From Hydrogenophaga palleronii NBRC 102513 (GTDB lineage: Bacteria > Pseudomonadota > Gammaproteobacteria > Burkholderiales > Burkholderiaceae_C): 64,000 nucleotides of DNA. Positions 30,601 through 41,118 of the stretch are shown piece by piece. Below the pieces are notes generated by a model, which worked only from the letters and a program-made list of their open reading frames with translations, had not been told where the DNA came from and did not search any database. The position numbers and the translations under genes are program-made. Numbering within the stretch: the stretch's first letter is position 1; the number at the start of each line of letters is the position of its first letter. The stretch is taken from NCBI RefSeq assembly GCF_001571225.1, contig NZ_BCTJ01000001.1:186001-250000 (forward strand). The letters run 5' to 3'.

Positions 30601-30804
30601 CAGCGGCGCGGCCACCGTGGCGGCCATGCTCTCGGGGCTGGCACCGGGCAGGTTGGCGCTGATCTCGATGGCCGGAAAGTCCACCTGCGGCAGCGGCGCC
30701 ACCGGCAGCAGACGCCAAGCCAGCGCACCGGCGAGCAGCACCGCCACCGCCAGCATGATGCTGGCGACAGGGCGGCGGATGAAGTAACGAGCGACCGCGT
30801 CCAT
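27670..30804 (-). CDS. mdtC: RND efflux permease, MdtC-like
   Basis: 1044-aa proton-driven permease. The N-terminus is VARYFIRRPVASIMLAVAVLLAG, TM4 has LVVDDAIVVLEN and TM10 has VVMKNAILLIDF, so the proton-relay residues are intact. Paired with the adjacent permease, it would form the mixed MdtB2C trimer known from E. coli. A 7-bp gap separates it from the upstream permease gene. The C-terminal tail is Ser/Pro/Ala-rich (TPSSSPSSSPAAP). Confidence 0.88.
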   Translation of the reverse strand: MDAVARYFIRRPVASIMLAVAVLLAGALAWRLLPVAPLPQVDFPAIEISANLPGASPESMAATVAAPLERALGSIAGVARIASSSNQGATRVNLDFELGRNIDEAAREVQAAINAARGQLPSGMSGNPSFRKVNPSQAPIMALALSSPQLPPSVLYDNASTVLAQKLSQIVGVGEVRVDGASLPAVRVQLDGAALTHLGLSMEDVRRAIGEANAWRPLGAIEHGAQRWQIALSQPMRSAADFAQLVVRHDQGALVRLSDVARVTDSVENRYTSGYHNQRTAVVLLVSRRADANIVQTLDAIYEQMPQLRALLPADTQLSVVMDRSPGIRATLAEAQWTLLIACVLVMLVVWAFLGRARTALIPALALPVSLVGTFTVMWWLGFSLNNLSLMALIVAAGLVVDDAIVVLENVQRHIERQRHAGGTGQTRFGVWRAAMRGAGEVGFTLLAMNLALVVVFVAILFMGGVIERLFREFSLTLAAAILISLAVSLSLTPALCAHTLPAQDRAPGRLALAGREFFASLQRGYLRSLDWVLRHGVVALLVLAGVVALNVWLYNISPKGMLPTQDTGQLSAFVRGDDGFSYQVMQPKVEAYRQYLLADPAVADVTGTAGARTGISNAAFRVRLKPLAERDPAPVVAQRLRSTAPLQPGAMLFVNVEQDIRLQAHGGGDGEQTLVLRSDSLQTLRQWARPVGDALQRLPELVDVNVPGGEDAQQVELTIDREAARRYGVEMASVASALNNAFSQRQVATLYDDLNQYRVVMELDPLFGSDPSALAQVQVMNHNAQPVPLSAFAQWQYGLSQDRVQHDAQFASIGVDYGLAPGVTLPQAQQAIERALDLLMLPSNIYAGERKEDRNGLKATLARQPWLILGVLVAVYLVLGVLYESTLHPLTILSTLPSAGVGALLALRLAQMEFSLIALLGLFLLIGVVMKNAILLIDFALDAQRRGGLMPLAAVREAARLRLRPILMTNLAALLGAVPLVLGFGEGSEMRRPLGVAIIGGLAVSQLLTLYTTPVVYLYLERLRQWSRRATPSSSPSSSPAAP

Positions 30805-30811
30805 GCGCGCT

Positions 30812-33800
30812 TCAGCTGGCTTGGGCCGCGCCGGTGGGGGCGCGGCGCCGGCCCCAGCGGTCGAACGCGAGGTACACCACCGGCGTGGTGAACAGGGTCA
30901 GCAGCTGGCTCATGATGAGCCCGCCGACCATCACGATGCCCAGCGGCTGGCGCAGCTCGGCACCCGAGCCGCTGGCCAGCATGAGCGGCACGGCACCGAA
31001 CAACGCGGCCAGCGTGGTCATGAGGATCGGGCGGAAACGCAGCAGCGCGGCGCGGCGGATCGCTTCGCTCGGCGACAGGCCGAGACGGCGCTGCGCGTCG
31101 AGCGCGAAGTCGACCATCATGATGCCGTTCTTCTTCACCAGCCCAATCAGCAACACGATGCCGATGATGGCGATCAGGTCGAGCGGGCGGCCGGTGAGCA
31201 GCAGCGCCAGCAGCGCGCCCACCGTGGCCGAGGGCAGGGTGGAGAGGATGGTCAGCGGGTGCACCGCGCTCTCGTACAACATGCCCAGCACCAGGTACAT
31301 CACCACCACCGCCGCCAGCACCAGCCACAGGGTGTTGCCGAGCGAGGCGCGGAAGGCCTGCGCCGCGCCCTGGAACGCCAGCTCCACCGACGCCGGCATG
31401 CCCAGGCGGGCGCGCGCGCCTTCGATGGCGGCCACGGCCTCGCCCAGCGAATGCCCGGGCGCGAGGTTGAACGACAGCGTGGCGGCCGGGAACTGGCCCA
31501 GGTGCTCCACCGACAGCGGCGCCAGCCGCTGCGACACGCGCACCACCGAAGACAGCGGCACCAGCGTGCCGCCGCCGGTGGGCGACACGTAAACCCGACT
31601 CAGCGCCGCCAGCCCTTCCTGCGCATTCACGTCGGCCTGCAGCACCACGCGGTACTGGCTGGCGTGGGTGAACAGGGTGCTGATCTGGCGTTGGCCAAAG
31701 GCGTTCTGCAATGCGGTGGCCACGTCGCCCACGCGCACGCCGAGGCGGGCGGCGGCGTCGCGGTCGATGTCCAGGTAGGCCTGCAGGCCTTCGCTCTGCA
31801 GGTCGCTGGCCACGTCCTGCAGCGCGGGTTGCTCGCGCAGTTCGGCCAGCAGGCGGCCGTTCCACTCGCGCAGCAGCGCACGGTCGGGCGAGCTGAGGGT
31901 GAGCTGGTACTGGGTGCGGCTCACGCGGTCTTCCAGGCCCAGTTCCTGCACCGGCTGGAACCAGCCGGTGATGCCCTGCACCCCGGCCGCGCGTTCGCGC
32001 AGGCGGTCAATGACCACCGCCGCGCCATCGCGTTCGCCGTGTGGCAGCAGGTTGACCAGCATGCGGCCGCTGCCCAGCGTGCTGTTGCCGCCATCGACGC
32101 CGATGGACGAGGACAGGCTGGCGACCGCCGGGTCTTGCAACAGCGCATCGGCCAGGCGCTGCTGGCGTTCGCTCATGGCGGCGAAGGAAATGCTCTGCGG
32201 CCCTTCGGTCACCACCTGGATCACGCCCGCGTCCTGCTGCGGGAAGAAACCCTTGGGCACCGCGAAGTAGAGCAGGGCGGTGGCGGCCAGGGTGGCGGCC
32301 AGCACCACCAGCGCCAGGGGCTGGCGGGCCAGCACCCAGTCGAGCCCACGCGCGTAGGCGGCAATGGTGCTGTCGAGCCAGTCGCCGCGGGCGTGTCCGT
32401 GCTCATCGCCGTGGCCCTGCGGCATGGCGCCCAGCATGCGCGCCGACATCATGGGCGTGAGCGTGAGCGAGACCACCAGCGAGATGGTGATGGCCACCGC
32501 CAGCGTGACGGCGAACTCGTGGAACAGGCGGCCGACCACATCGCCCATGAACAGCAGCGGGATCAGCACCGCCACCAGCGAGACGGTGAGCGAGACGAGC
32601 GTGAAGCCGATCTCTTTCGCACCCTTGAGCGCCGCCTCCATGGGCGAGGCGCCCATCTCGCGGTGGCGCGCGATGTTCTCCAGCATCACGATGGCATCGT
32701 CCACCACGAAGCCGGTGGCAATCGTCAGCGCCATCAGGCTGAGGTTGTTGAGCGAGAAGCCCAGCCAGGCCATCACTGCGAACGTGCCCACCAGCGACAG
32801 CGGCACCGCCACGCTGGGGATCAGCGTGGCGCCGGCCGTGCGCAGGAACGCAAAGGTGACCGCCACCACGAGGGCAATGGCGAACAACAACTCCATCTGC
32901 ACGCCGCGGATCGAGGCGCGGATGCTCTCGGTGCGGTCGGTCAACACCTGCACCTGCACCGCGGCCGGCAGGGCGGCGGTGAGTTCGGGCATGAGCGCGC
33001 GCACGCGGTCGGCCACCTCGATCACGTTGGCGCCGGGCTGGCGCTGGATGTTGACCAGCACCGCCGGCTGGGCCGCGCATTCGCGCCCGATGCCGGGTTC
33101 GGCGTGAGCCGCGGGCGCCTGGCAACCCAGGCCCGACCAGGCGGCGAGGAAGCGGTCTTCCGCGCCCTGTTCCACCTTGGCCACGTCGGCCAGGCGCAGC
33201 GGTGCGCCGTCGGCAAAGGCCACGATCAGCTGGCGGTACTCGTCCACGGTGCGGATCTGGTCGTTCGCGTCCAGCATGGTCGAGCGCGTGGGGCCGTCGA
33301 AGCTGCCCTTGGGCTGGTTCACGTTGGCCGCGGTGATGGCGCTGCGCAGGTTTTCCAGGCTCAGCCCGTGGCGCGCCAGGGCGCCCATGTCGGCGCTGAT
33401 GCGGATCGCCGGGCGCTGGCCGCCGGCCAGGCTCACCATGCCGACGCCGGGCAGGCGGGCGATCTTCTGCGCCATGCGCGTGTCCACGAGGTCCACCACC
33501 TCGGGCAGCGCCAGCGTGCTGGAGCTCACGGCCAGGGTGAGGATGGGCGTGTCGGCCGGGTTCACCTTGCGGTAGATCGGCGGCGCCGGCAGATCGGACG
33601 GCAGCAGGTTGGACGCGGTATTGAGCGCGGCCTGCACCTCCTGCTCGGCCACGCCCATGTCCACTTCGAGTGCGAAGCGCAGCGTGAGCACCGAGGCGCC
33701 GGCCGAGCTGGTGGAGGCCATCTGCTGCAGGCCGGGAATCTGGCCCAGGCTGCGTTCCAGCGGCGCGGTGACGGTGCGCGCCGTCACGTCCGGGCTGGCG

Positions 33801-33958
33801 CCAGGGTGGAAGGTATAGACCTGGATGACCGGGTAGTCCACCTGCGGCAGCGCGGCCACGGGCAACTGCCGCCAGGACAACAGGCCGGCGATCAGCACCG
33901 CCAGCATGAGCAGCGACGTGGCGACCGGGCGCAGGATGAAAGGGCGCGAGAGCTGCAT
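30812..33958 (-). CDS. mdtB: RND efflux permease, MdtB-like
   Basis: 1048-aa permease beginning [40 protein letters not shown], as in MdtB. TM4 carries [11 protein letters not shown] and TM10 [12 protein letters not shown]. In the first porter region, around residues 275-298, there is an extra stretch with two cysteines (C279 and C294) that I do not expect in the family. Second gene of the operon, 15 bp after the adaptor. Confidence 0.88.
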   Translation of the reverse strand: MQLSRPFILRPVATSLLMLAVLIAGLLSWRQLPVAALPQVDYPVIQVYTFHPGASPDVTARTVTAPLERSLGQIPGLQQMASTSSAGASVLTLRFALEVDMGVAEQEVQAALNTASNLLPSDLPAPPIYRKVNPADTPILTLAVSSSTLALPEVVDLVDTRMAQKIARLPGVGMVSLAGGQRPAIRISADMGALARHGLSLENLRSAITAANVNQPKGSFDGPTRSTMLDANDQIRTVDEYRQLIVAFADGAPLRLADVAKVEQGAEDRFLAAWSGLGCQAPAAHAEPGIGRECAAQPAVLVNIQRQPGANVIEVADRVRALMPELTAALPAAVQVQVLTDRTESIRASIRGVQMELLFAIALVVAVTFAFLRTAGATLIPSVAVPLSLVGTFAVMAWLGFSLNNLSLMALTIATGFVVDDAIVMLENIARHREMGASPMEAALKGAKEIGFTLVSLTVSLVAVLIPLLFMGDVVGRLFHEFAVTLAVAITISLVVSLTLTPMMSARMLGAMPQGHGDEHGHARGDWLDSTIAAYARGLDWVLARQPLALVVLAATLAATALLYFAVPKGFFPQQDAGVIQVVTEGPQSISFAAMSERQQRLADALLQDPAVASLSSSIGVDGGNSTLGSGRMLVNLLPHGERDGAAVVIDRLRERAAGVQGITGWFQPVQELGLEDRVSRTQYQLTLSSPDRALLREWNGRLLAELREQPALQDVASDLQSEGLQAYLDIDRDAAARLGVRVGDVATALQNAFGQRQISTLFTHASQYRVVLQADVNAQEGLAALSRVYVSPTGGGTLVPLSSVVRVSQRLAPLSVEHLGQFPAATLSFNLAPGHSLGEAVAAIEGARARLGMPASVELAFQGAAQAFRASLGNTLWLVLAAVVVMYLVLGMLYESAVHPLTILSTLPSATVGALLALLLTGRPLDLIAIIGIVLLIGLVKKNGIMMVDFALDAQRRLGLSPSEAIRRAALLRFRPILMTTLAALFGAVPLMLASGSGAELRQPLGIVMVGGLIMSQLLTLFTTPVVYLAFDRWGRRRAPTGAAQAS

Positions 33959-33973
33959 GACGGCGGCGCCCGC

Positions 33974-35194
33974 TCAGGCGCCGGCGGCAGGTGCGGCGGG
34001 CGCGGCAGCGGGGGCGGTTTTGCCCTCCACGATGGTGGCGGCGCGTCCTTCGCGCAGCCGGTCCAGGCCTTCCAGCACCACGGCTTCGCCGGCCTTCAGG
34101 CCGTCGAGCACCACGGTGCGGCCTTCGCTGGTCGGGCCCAGCTTCAACACGCGCACCGTGGCTTTGCCGTCCACGATCACGTACACATAACTGCCACGCG
34201 AGCCGTGTTGCACCGCATCGGCCGGAATCGTCATGGCGTCCGGCAGGGTTTGCAGTGCCAGGCGCAGGTTGACGAACTGGTTCGGGAACAGGGCGTCGTC
34301 GGTGTTGTCGAAGCGCGCCTTCAGGCGCAGCGTGCCGGTGGCGGCGTCGATCTGGTTGTCGAGCGTGTCGAGCACGCCGGTGGCCAGGCGCTGGCGGCCG
34401 TCGCGGTCCCAGACCTCGGCCACCGCGGCCGGCTTGGCGCCGTGCGCGGCGCGCACCGCCGCCACCTGCGGCTCGGGCACGGTGAACAGCACGGTGATGG
34501 GCCGCGTCTGCAGCACGGTGAACAGGCCGTCGGCGGCGTTCTCGGCCACCAGGTTGCCCACGTCGACACGGCGCAGGCCGACGCGGCCGGAGATCGGCGC
34601 GGTGATGCGCGCGTAAGAAAGTTGCAGCCGGGCGTCGTCCACCTGCGCCTGGTCGGCCTGCTGCGTGCCCTGCATCTGCTGCACCAGGGCTTCCTGGCGC
34701 TCCAGCTCGAGGCGGGCGATGGAGTCCTGCTTGAACAGCTCGCGGTAACGCGCCAGCTCGCTCTGCGCGTGCTTGAGCTGCGCCGCGTTCTGCTGCTGCT
34801 GGCCCTGGGCTTGCGCCAGGCGCACGCGCAGCGGCTCCGGGTCCACCTCGGCCAGCAACTGGCCCTTTTCGACGAAGTCACCTTCGCGCACCGCCACCCG
34901 CATCAACTGCCCGGCCACGCGGCCACGCACGGTGACGGCGTTGTAGGGCGACACCGTGCCGATGGACTGCACCTGCACCGTGAACGGTCCCTGGCGCGTG
35001 GCCTCCACCAGCACCGGCACCGGTTGCGACCAGGCGCCGGGCCCGGCGGGTGGCGTGTTGCCGGCCGGGCGCAACAGGAAGTACCAGACCGCGACCGCGA
35101 TCAGCAAGACCAGCAGCAACAACGCCAGCAGGCGCGGTGTGAAGAAAGAGGAGCGGGCGGGCGAAGGGTCTGCGGAAGGGATATTGGACGGCAT
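33974..35194 (-). CDS. mdtA: RND efflux periplasmic adaptor, MdtA-like
   Basis: About 406 aa. A short basic N-terminus and a single membrane anchor (LLALLLLVLLIAVAVWYFLL) are followed by split lipoyl halves (TVRGRVAGQLMRVAVREGDFVEKGQLLAEVD and YARITAPISGRVGLRRVDVGNLV), a Gln-rich helical hairpin, barrel and C-terminal domains. Three ATGs are possible (35242, 35218, 35194). None has a good ribosome site, and 35194 gives the most family-like N-terminus. First gene of a leftward operon mdtA-mdtB-mdtC-OMF. A Fur-box-like sequence lies about 90 bp upstream. Confidence 0.87.
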   Translation of the reverse strand: MPSNIPSADPSPARSSFFTPRLLALLLLVLLIAVAVWYFLLRPAGNTPPAGPGAWSQPVPVLVEATRQGPFTVQVQSIGTVSPYNAVTVRGRVAGQLMRVAVREGDFVEKGQLLAEVDPEPLRVRLAQAQGQQQQNAAQLKHAQSELARYRELFKQDSIARLELERQEALVQQMQGTQQADQAQVDDARLQLSYARITAPISGRVGLRRVDVGNLVAENAADGLFTVLQTRPITVLFTVPEPQVAAVRAAHGAKPAAVAEVWDRDGRQRLATGVLDTLDNQIDAATGTLRLKARFDNTDDALFPNQFVNLRLALQTLPDAMTIPADAVQHGSRGSYVYVIVDGKATVRVLKLGPTSEGRTVVLDGLKAGEAVVLEGLDRLREGRAATIVEGKTAPAAAPAAPAAGA

Positions 35195-35282
35195 GGACAA
35201 CAGCGAAAAAAAGGGCATCCGCCCGTGGGCGGCGCTGGCCATGCCCGCGCCAGCGCAGACGGCTGGATCGGGAGGCTATGAA

Positions 35283-35297
35283 TGATAACGATTCTCA
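35283..35297. promoter_or_regulatory. Fur-box-like operator upstream of the MdtABC-type operon
   Basis: TGATAACGATTCTCA matches the 7-1-7 Fur inverted repeat (TGATAAT-N-ATTATCA) at 12 of 14 positions. It lies 41 bp before the most upstream possible mdtA start and in a low-GC spot that also suits a promoter. This predicts repression of the efflux operon when iron is plentiful. Confidence 0.6.
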
Positions 35298-35701
35298 AAG
35301 ACAGGGCGTGGCGCGCACCTGTGGCTGGCAGGGCCGTGGTGGTCCTGCGGGCTGGTGTTCAGGCGGGAAAGCGCGGCGGCACCTGCAAGGCGCCGTGGCT
35401 TCTGTTGCCCATGTGCCGGTCGGTCAAGGTGAGGGCCTGGCCCGCCTGTTCGGGCGGCGGCCCATCGTGCGCGCCGCGCAAGAACACGCGGGGCGGCACC
35501 GTCCGGCAACGCAGCGAATGTAAATCAGCGCACGCAAACGCTTCCGTTTGTGAAGCAATATCGCCAGAACTTGCGGGGTCTATCTGGTGCCGCCATGCCC
35601 TCGCCGCGGCATCGCGACGGCCCTTGACGGCACAACGGGAGGCGCTGGCCTCCCGTTGTTGATGGCATTCGTGCGCCCCGCCATGGCAGCGGGGCGTGCC
35701 G
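35298..35701. other. Gene-free 404-bp gap between the RND operon and the LLM gene
   Basis: Open frames here have no ribosome sites or recognisable protein features. What can be seen is a small hairpin CAAACG/CGTTTG (about 35534-35549) and a strong 12-bp hairpin at 35632-35659 (listed separately). A rightward transcript starting near the Fur-box-like site and ending at that hairpin is conceivable but unsupported by a clear promoter. Confidence 0.4.
35632..35659. terminator. 12-bp hairpin downstream of the LLM oxidoreductase gene
   Basis: Perfect inverted repeat ACAACGGGAGGC / GCCTCCCGTTGT with loop GCTG, 43 bp beyond the stop codon of the leftward LLM gene. There is no strong T run on either side, so termination is plausible but not canonical. 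Confidence 0.6.
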
Positions 35702-36748
<1,047 letters not shown>

Positions 36749-36797
36749 GGAATCTTTCAACGCGTTTCAAGAGGCCTGCGCCGTGCGAAGTGCTGCC

Positions 36798-36899
36798 CTC
36801 CAGGGACGGCGAGGGTCCGGCTCCGCCAGCCCCAGCCGTCGTCCCCCTCCCGCCGCAGGCGAGAGAGGGGGAAGGCGCCACAGGCGCCACAGGGGGTGG
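36798..36899 (-). repeat. Structured 3' intergenic repeat, copy 1 (after cysK)
   Basis: Reads leftward, starting 3 nt after the cysK stop. On the minus strand it starts CACCCCCTG, has a CCCCCTCTC...GGAGGGGG pairing and then a nested stem: outer GACGGC/GCCGTC (36835-36840 with 36805-36810), inner CTGGC-GGA-GCCGG (36825-36829 with 36817-36821, one U-G pair). It ends in CTGGAG. Closest to the copy at 56.3 kb. Confidence 0.75.
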
Positions 36900-36901
36900 C
36901 G

Positions 36902-37821
<920 letters not shown>

Positions 37822-37825
<4 letters not shown>

Positions 37826-38241
37826 GGTGTGTCCTTCGTCGGTTGCAGTTCCAGGGAGGCGGAGTTCATGCAGTAGCGCAGGCCGGTGGGCGTGGGGCCG
37901 TCCTCGAACACGTGGCCCAGGTGCGCACCGCACTGGCTGCACACGGTTTCCACGCGCACCATGCCGTGGCTGCGGTCGGTGATTTCGGTGATGGCGCCGG
38001 GCACGGCTTGCGAGAAGCTGGGCCAGCCGCAGCCGGCGTCGAACTTGGTGTGCGAGTCGAACAAGGTGTTGCCGCAGCAGATGCAGTGGTAGCTGCCGTC
38101 GGCCCAGACCTGCTCGTACTTGCCGGTGTAGGGGCGCTCGGTGTGGGCGTGGCGCGTGACGTCAAACGCGCGTGGCTCGGCGCCCTTGGCGGCCAGCACG
38201 TCGCGCCATTCGGCTTCGGATTTCTGCACGGGATAGGTCAT
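37822..38241 (-). CDS. msrB: Peptide-methionine (R)-S-oxide reductase
   Basis: 139-aa repair enzyme for R-methionine sulfoxide. Catalytic C124 is in RYCMNSASL, the zinc-binding pairs are C53/C56 (CICC) and C101/C104 (CSQC), and C71 in DAGCGWPSF is a possible resolving cysteine. AGGAGACCCC before the ATG is a strong ribosome site. It has no signal peptide, so it is cytoplasmic. Coupled to cysK by a 4-bp overlap, joining methionine repair to cysteine supply. Confidence 0.95.
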
Positions 38242-38276
38242 GGGGTCTCCTTCAAAGGTTCAGATGCCGGCGCACC

Positions 38277-38356
38277 CTCCAGAGGTGCCGCGGAACCGGC
38301 TTCGCCGGGCCGCAGGCGTCACCCAGGAGGGGGGGCGCGTGCAGCGCGGCGGGGTG
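38277..38356 (-). repeat. Structured 3' intergenic repeat, copy 2 (after selO)
   Basis: Leftward orientation, beginning 2 nt after the selO stop. It contains CACCCCGCCGCGCTG, a C-rich block and the nested stem: CGG/CCG plus CCGGC-loop-GCCGG (38296-38300 with 38304-38308). The outer stem GGTG...CACC is bulged in this copy. It ends in ACCTCTGGAG. Confidence 0.75.
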
Positions 38357-38358
38357 AC

Positions 38359-39846
38359 TCAGGATGAACAGCTGATCTCGATCTGGCTGGCCCAGTCGGG
38401 CGGGAAGGCGGCCAGGTCTTCCTGGCCCGCGAGCGCTTCAAATGGGTGCTCCAGCGCATTTTGCAAGCGCGCGAGTTCGCTGAAATCGCCTTGCCTGGCG
38501 CGCTGGATCGCCAGCTCGCCGAGGTGGTTGCGCAGCACCACCTGCGGGTTGGTGGCCAGCATCTGGGCCTGGGTGGTGGCGGCGTCGAAGCCGGCTTGCG
38601 CCTGCAGCCGTGCCTGCCAGCGCCCAGCCCAGGTGTCGAAGGCCTCGCGCTGCAGGAACAGGTCTCGCACCGGTTCCAGCGGGCCGTTCGCGGCATGGCT
38701 GAGGCGGCGCCAGAAGATGGTGAAGTCCACCGCGTCGGTGGCCATCAGCTTCATCAGCGTTTCGGTGAGATCGGCGTCGCCGTCCTGCACCTCGCTCAGG
38801 CCCAGTTTGGCGTTCATGCGGCGCTGCAGGGCGGCCGGCATCAGCGCCTTGTAGGGCTCCAGCGCATCCAGCGCCTGCTGCTGGTCGTCCATCAGCGGCA
38901 GCAGCGCCTGGCCGAGTGCGAACAGGTTCCAGTAGGCGATGTTGGGCTGGCGGTTGTAGGCGTAACGCCCGCCGGTGTCCGAGTGGTTGCAGATGTGGCC
39001 GGGGTTGAAGGCGTCGAGGAACTGGAACGGACCGTAGTCGATGGTCAGGCCCAGGATGCTCATGTTGTCGGTGTTCATCACGCCATGACAGAAACCCACG
39101 GCCTGCCATTGCGCCACCATTTCGGCGGTGCGTGCGGCCACGGCTTCGAGCAGGGCCGCGTAGGGGTTGCCGGGCTGCTGGCGGCATGCCGGGTAGAAGT
39201 TGTCCACCACGAAGTCGGCCAGCTGGCGCAACTCGTCGTGCATGCCGTTGTGCGAGAAATGCTCGAAGTGGCCGAAGCGGATGAAGCTGGGCGCCACGCG
39301 CGTGACCACCGCGGCGGTCTCGATCTCTTCGCGCCGCACCGGGGCGTGCGAGCCGGTCACGCACAGGGCGCGGCTGGTCGGGATGCCGAGCGCGTGCATG
39401 GCTTCGCTGCAGAGGAATTCGCGGATGGAGCTGCGCAGCACGGCGCGGCCGTCGCCCATGCGCGAGTAGGGCGTGAGCCCGGCGCCCTTGAGCTGCACCT
39501 CCTGCAGGCCGGCGGCGGCATCCACCTCGCCGAGCAGGATGGCGCGGCCATCGCCGAGCTGGCCCGCCCAGTGACCGAACTGGTGGCCGCTGTAGACGCT
39601 GGCCAGCGGTTGCGTGCCGGCAATGGCAAGGTTGCCGGTGAAGGCATCGAGCGCGGCGGGCGAGGCGAGCCAGGCGCGGTCCAGCCCGATCAGGTCGGCC
39701 ACGGCCGGACTGGTGCCCACCCATTCGGGTGCGGGCAGCGGGGTGGGGGAGCGCAGGGTGTAGAAGGCTTCGCCCAGGCCGGCGAAGCGGTTGCGCCAGG
39801 GCAGGCCAAGGTCCAGGCTGGCGGCCAGGTCAACGGGTCGGTTCAT
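38359..39846 (-). CDS. selO: Protein adenylyltransferase SelO (YdiU)
   Basis: 495-aa pseudokinase-fold AMPylase that modifies proteins during redox stress. Family blocks are [60 protein letters not shown] (catalytic-loop-like) and DYGPFQFLD (metal site). The C-terminus EISCSS has Cys where many eukaryotic SelO proteins carry selenocysteine. The ATG at 39846 ([11 protein letters not shown]) is chosen; three ATGs lie just upstream in frame. Followed by a structured repeat and msrB. Confidence 0.93.
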   Translation of the reverse strand: MNRPVDLAASLDLGLPWRNRFAGLGEAFYTLRSPTPLPAPEWVGTSPAVADLIGLDRAWLASPAALDAFTGNLAIAGTQPLASVYSGHQFGHWAGQLGDGRAILLGEVDAAAGLQEVQLKGAGLTPYSRMGDGRAVLRSSIREFLCSEAMHALGIPTSRALCVTGSHAPVRREEIETAAVVTRVAPSFIRFGHFEHFSHNGMHDELRQLADFVVDNFYPACRQQPGNPYAALLEAVAARTAEMVAQWQAVGFCHGVMNTDNMSILGLTIDYGPFQFLDAFNPGHICNHSDTGGRYAYNRQPNIAYWNLFALGQALLPLMDDQQQALDALEPYKALMPAALQRRMNAKLGLSEVQDGDADLTETLMKLMATDAVDFTIFWRRLSHAANGPLEPVRDLFLQREAFDTWAGRWQARLQAQAGFDAATTQAQMLATNPQVVLRNHLGELAIQRARQGDFSELARLQNALEHPFEALAGQEDLAAFPPDWASQIEISCSS

Positions 39847-39890
39847 GGCCGCCATTGTCGCCATCGGGGCCGACATGGCGCGGCGCAGGG

Positions 39891-40997
39891 TCAATCGGCT
39901 TCGGACGGCACCGCGGCCTGCAGCTCGTCCAGGCCCTCGGGGCAGAGCAGGCGCGTGCGGTACTGGCCGGGCGACACGCCGAACCAGCGCTTGCTGGCCC
40001 GGAAGAAGTTGCTCTGGTCGGCAAAGCCCAGCATGTCGGCCACCTGGCCCAGCGCATAACGCGGCTCGGCCAGGTATTTCTGCGCCAGTTCGCGGCGCGC
40101 ATCGTCCAGCAACTGCTGGAAGCTGGTGTCTTCTTCCTGCAGGCGGCGCTGCAGGGTGCGGTCGGCCATGGCGAGGCTGCGGGCGATGTCTTCGCGCCGT
40201 GGCTCGCCCAGGTGCAGGCGGCGCACGATTTCTTCGCTCACGCGGTGGCCGGTGCTGGCGTTGCCCAGGCGTTCCAGGCGCGCCTCGATCACGCGCTGGT
40301 GCATGCCGAACAACACCGGGTCGCTGGAGAGCAGCGGCGCTTCGAGGTCGGACTGGGCCAGCAGCATGCGGTTGCTGGGCTGGCCGAAGCGCACAGGGCA
40401 GCCGAAGGCGCGCCGGTAGGGTTCGTCGTTGTCCGGTTGCGGGTAGGTGAACTCCACCGCCAGTGCCTGTATGTCGCGCCGCGTGATCCAGCGGCACAGC
40501 GTGGCCACCGTGAGCAGGCTGTATTCAAGCCGCTGGCGGGGCAGGGGTTGTGCGTTGCCGAACAGGTCGATCGCCAGCCAGCAGCCGTCGGGCACCGGTT
40601 CGAACTCGAGCGTGATGGCGTCCGAGATCACCGCGTAATAACGCGCCAGGCTTTCCAGGCCGGCCATGAGCGTCTGGCTGGCCAGCATCACGTAACCGAT
40701 CACGTCGAAGTTGACGTGGCGCCTTGGCTGCTCACGGTCCATGCCCAGCGTGGGGTCGCCCGAGCGGAGCACGGCCAGCTCCCACAGGCGGCTGATGGCA
40801 TCGACGTCGATGCGCGCGTCGGGTTTGGCGAGCACGGCCACGTCGATGCCGGAGGCGGTGAGCAGGCGCTGCGCGTCCAGGCCCTGCGCGGCGAACATGT
40901 CGGCCAGGCCCTTGACCCAGATGGACGAACTGCTTCTTTTGCTGAGGGATTGGCGTCGTGAAGTCACTCGATTGGTCGTGTTGCGATAGCGGCCCAT
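39891..40997 (-). CDS. AraC-family regulator with N-terminal arabinose-binding-like domain (GbdR/OruR type)
   Basis: 368-aa transcription regulator. Residues about 50-240 form the PF12625-type sensing domain ([41 protein letters not shown]). The C-terminal AraC helix-turn-helix pair spans about 265-345 ([38 protein letters not shown], then [25 protein letters not shown]). It is divergent from the esterase gene with a 121-bp gap, which suggests it controls that gene. The start codon sits inside a perfect palindrome GGCCCATGGGCC (40991-41002). Confidence 0.9.
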   Translation of the reverse strand: MGRYRNTTNRVTSRRQSLSKRSSSSIWVKGLADMFAAQGLDAQRLLTASGIDVAVLAKPDARIDVDAISRLWELAVLRSGDPTLGMDREQPRRHVNFDVIGYVMLASQTLMAGLESLARYYAVISDAITLEFEPVPDGCWLAIDLFGNAQPLPRQRLEYSLLTVATLCRWITRRDIQALAVEFTYPQPDNDEPYRRAFGCPVRFGQPSNRMLLAQSDLEAPLLSSDPVLFGMHQRVIEARLERLGNASTGHRVSEEIVRRLHLGEPRREDIARSLAMADRTLQRRLQEEDTSFQQLLDDARRELAQKYLAEPRYALGQVADMLGFADQSNFFRASKRWFGVSPGQYRTRLLCPEGLDELQAAVPSEAD

Positions 40998-41118
40998 GGG
41001 CCATCGCTTCCTAGAATTTTCGTGGACGGTTCAGGTCGCCACACAAGAGCGATTCAACGGGATTTCAAAAGCGGGCGCAAGCGGATTTACGCCTACGGAA
41101 AACCAGCGGAGACAAGAC

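Noticed and set aside
30803-35281. Very long open frame (1492 codons) opposite the MdtAB-like genes
   Set aside because: Same kind of antisense artefact: His/Gly/Arg-rich, no motifs, and it covers three well-supported genes.
35276-35662. Open frames on both strands around the Fur-box-like site
   Set aside because: No family resemblance, no ribosome site, and they contain the probable operator and promoter region.
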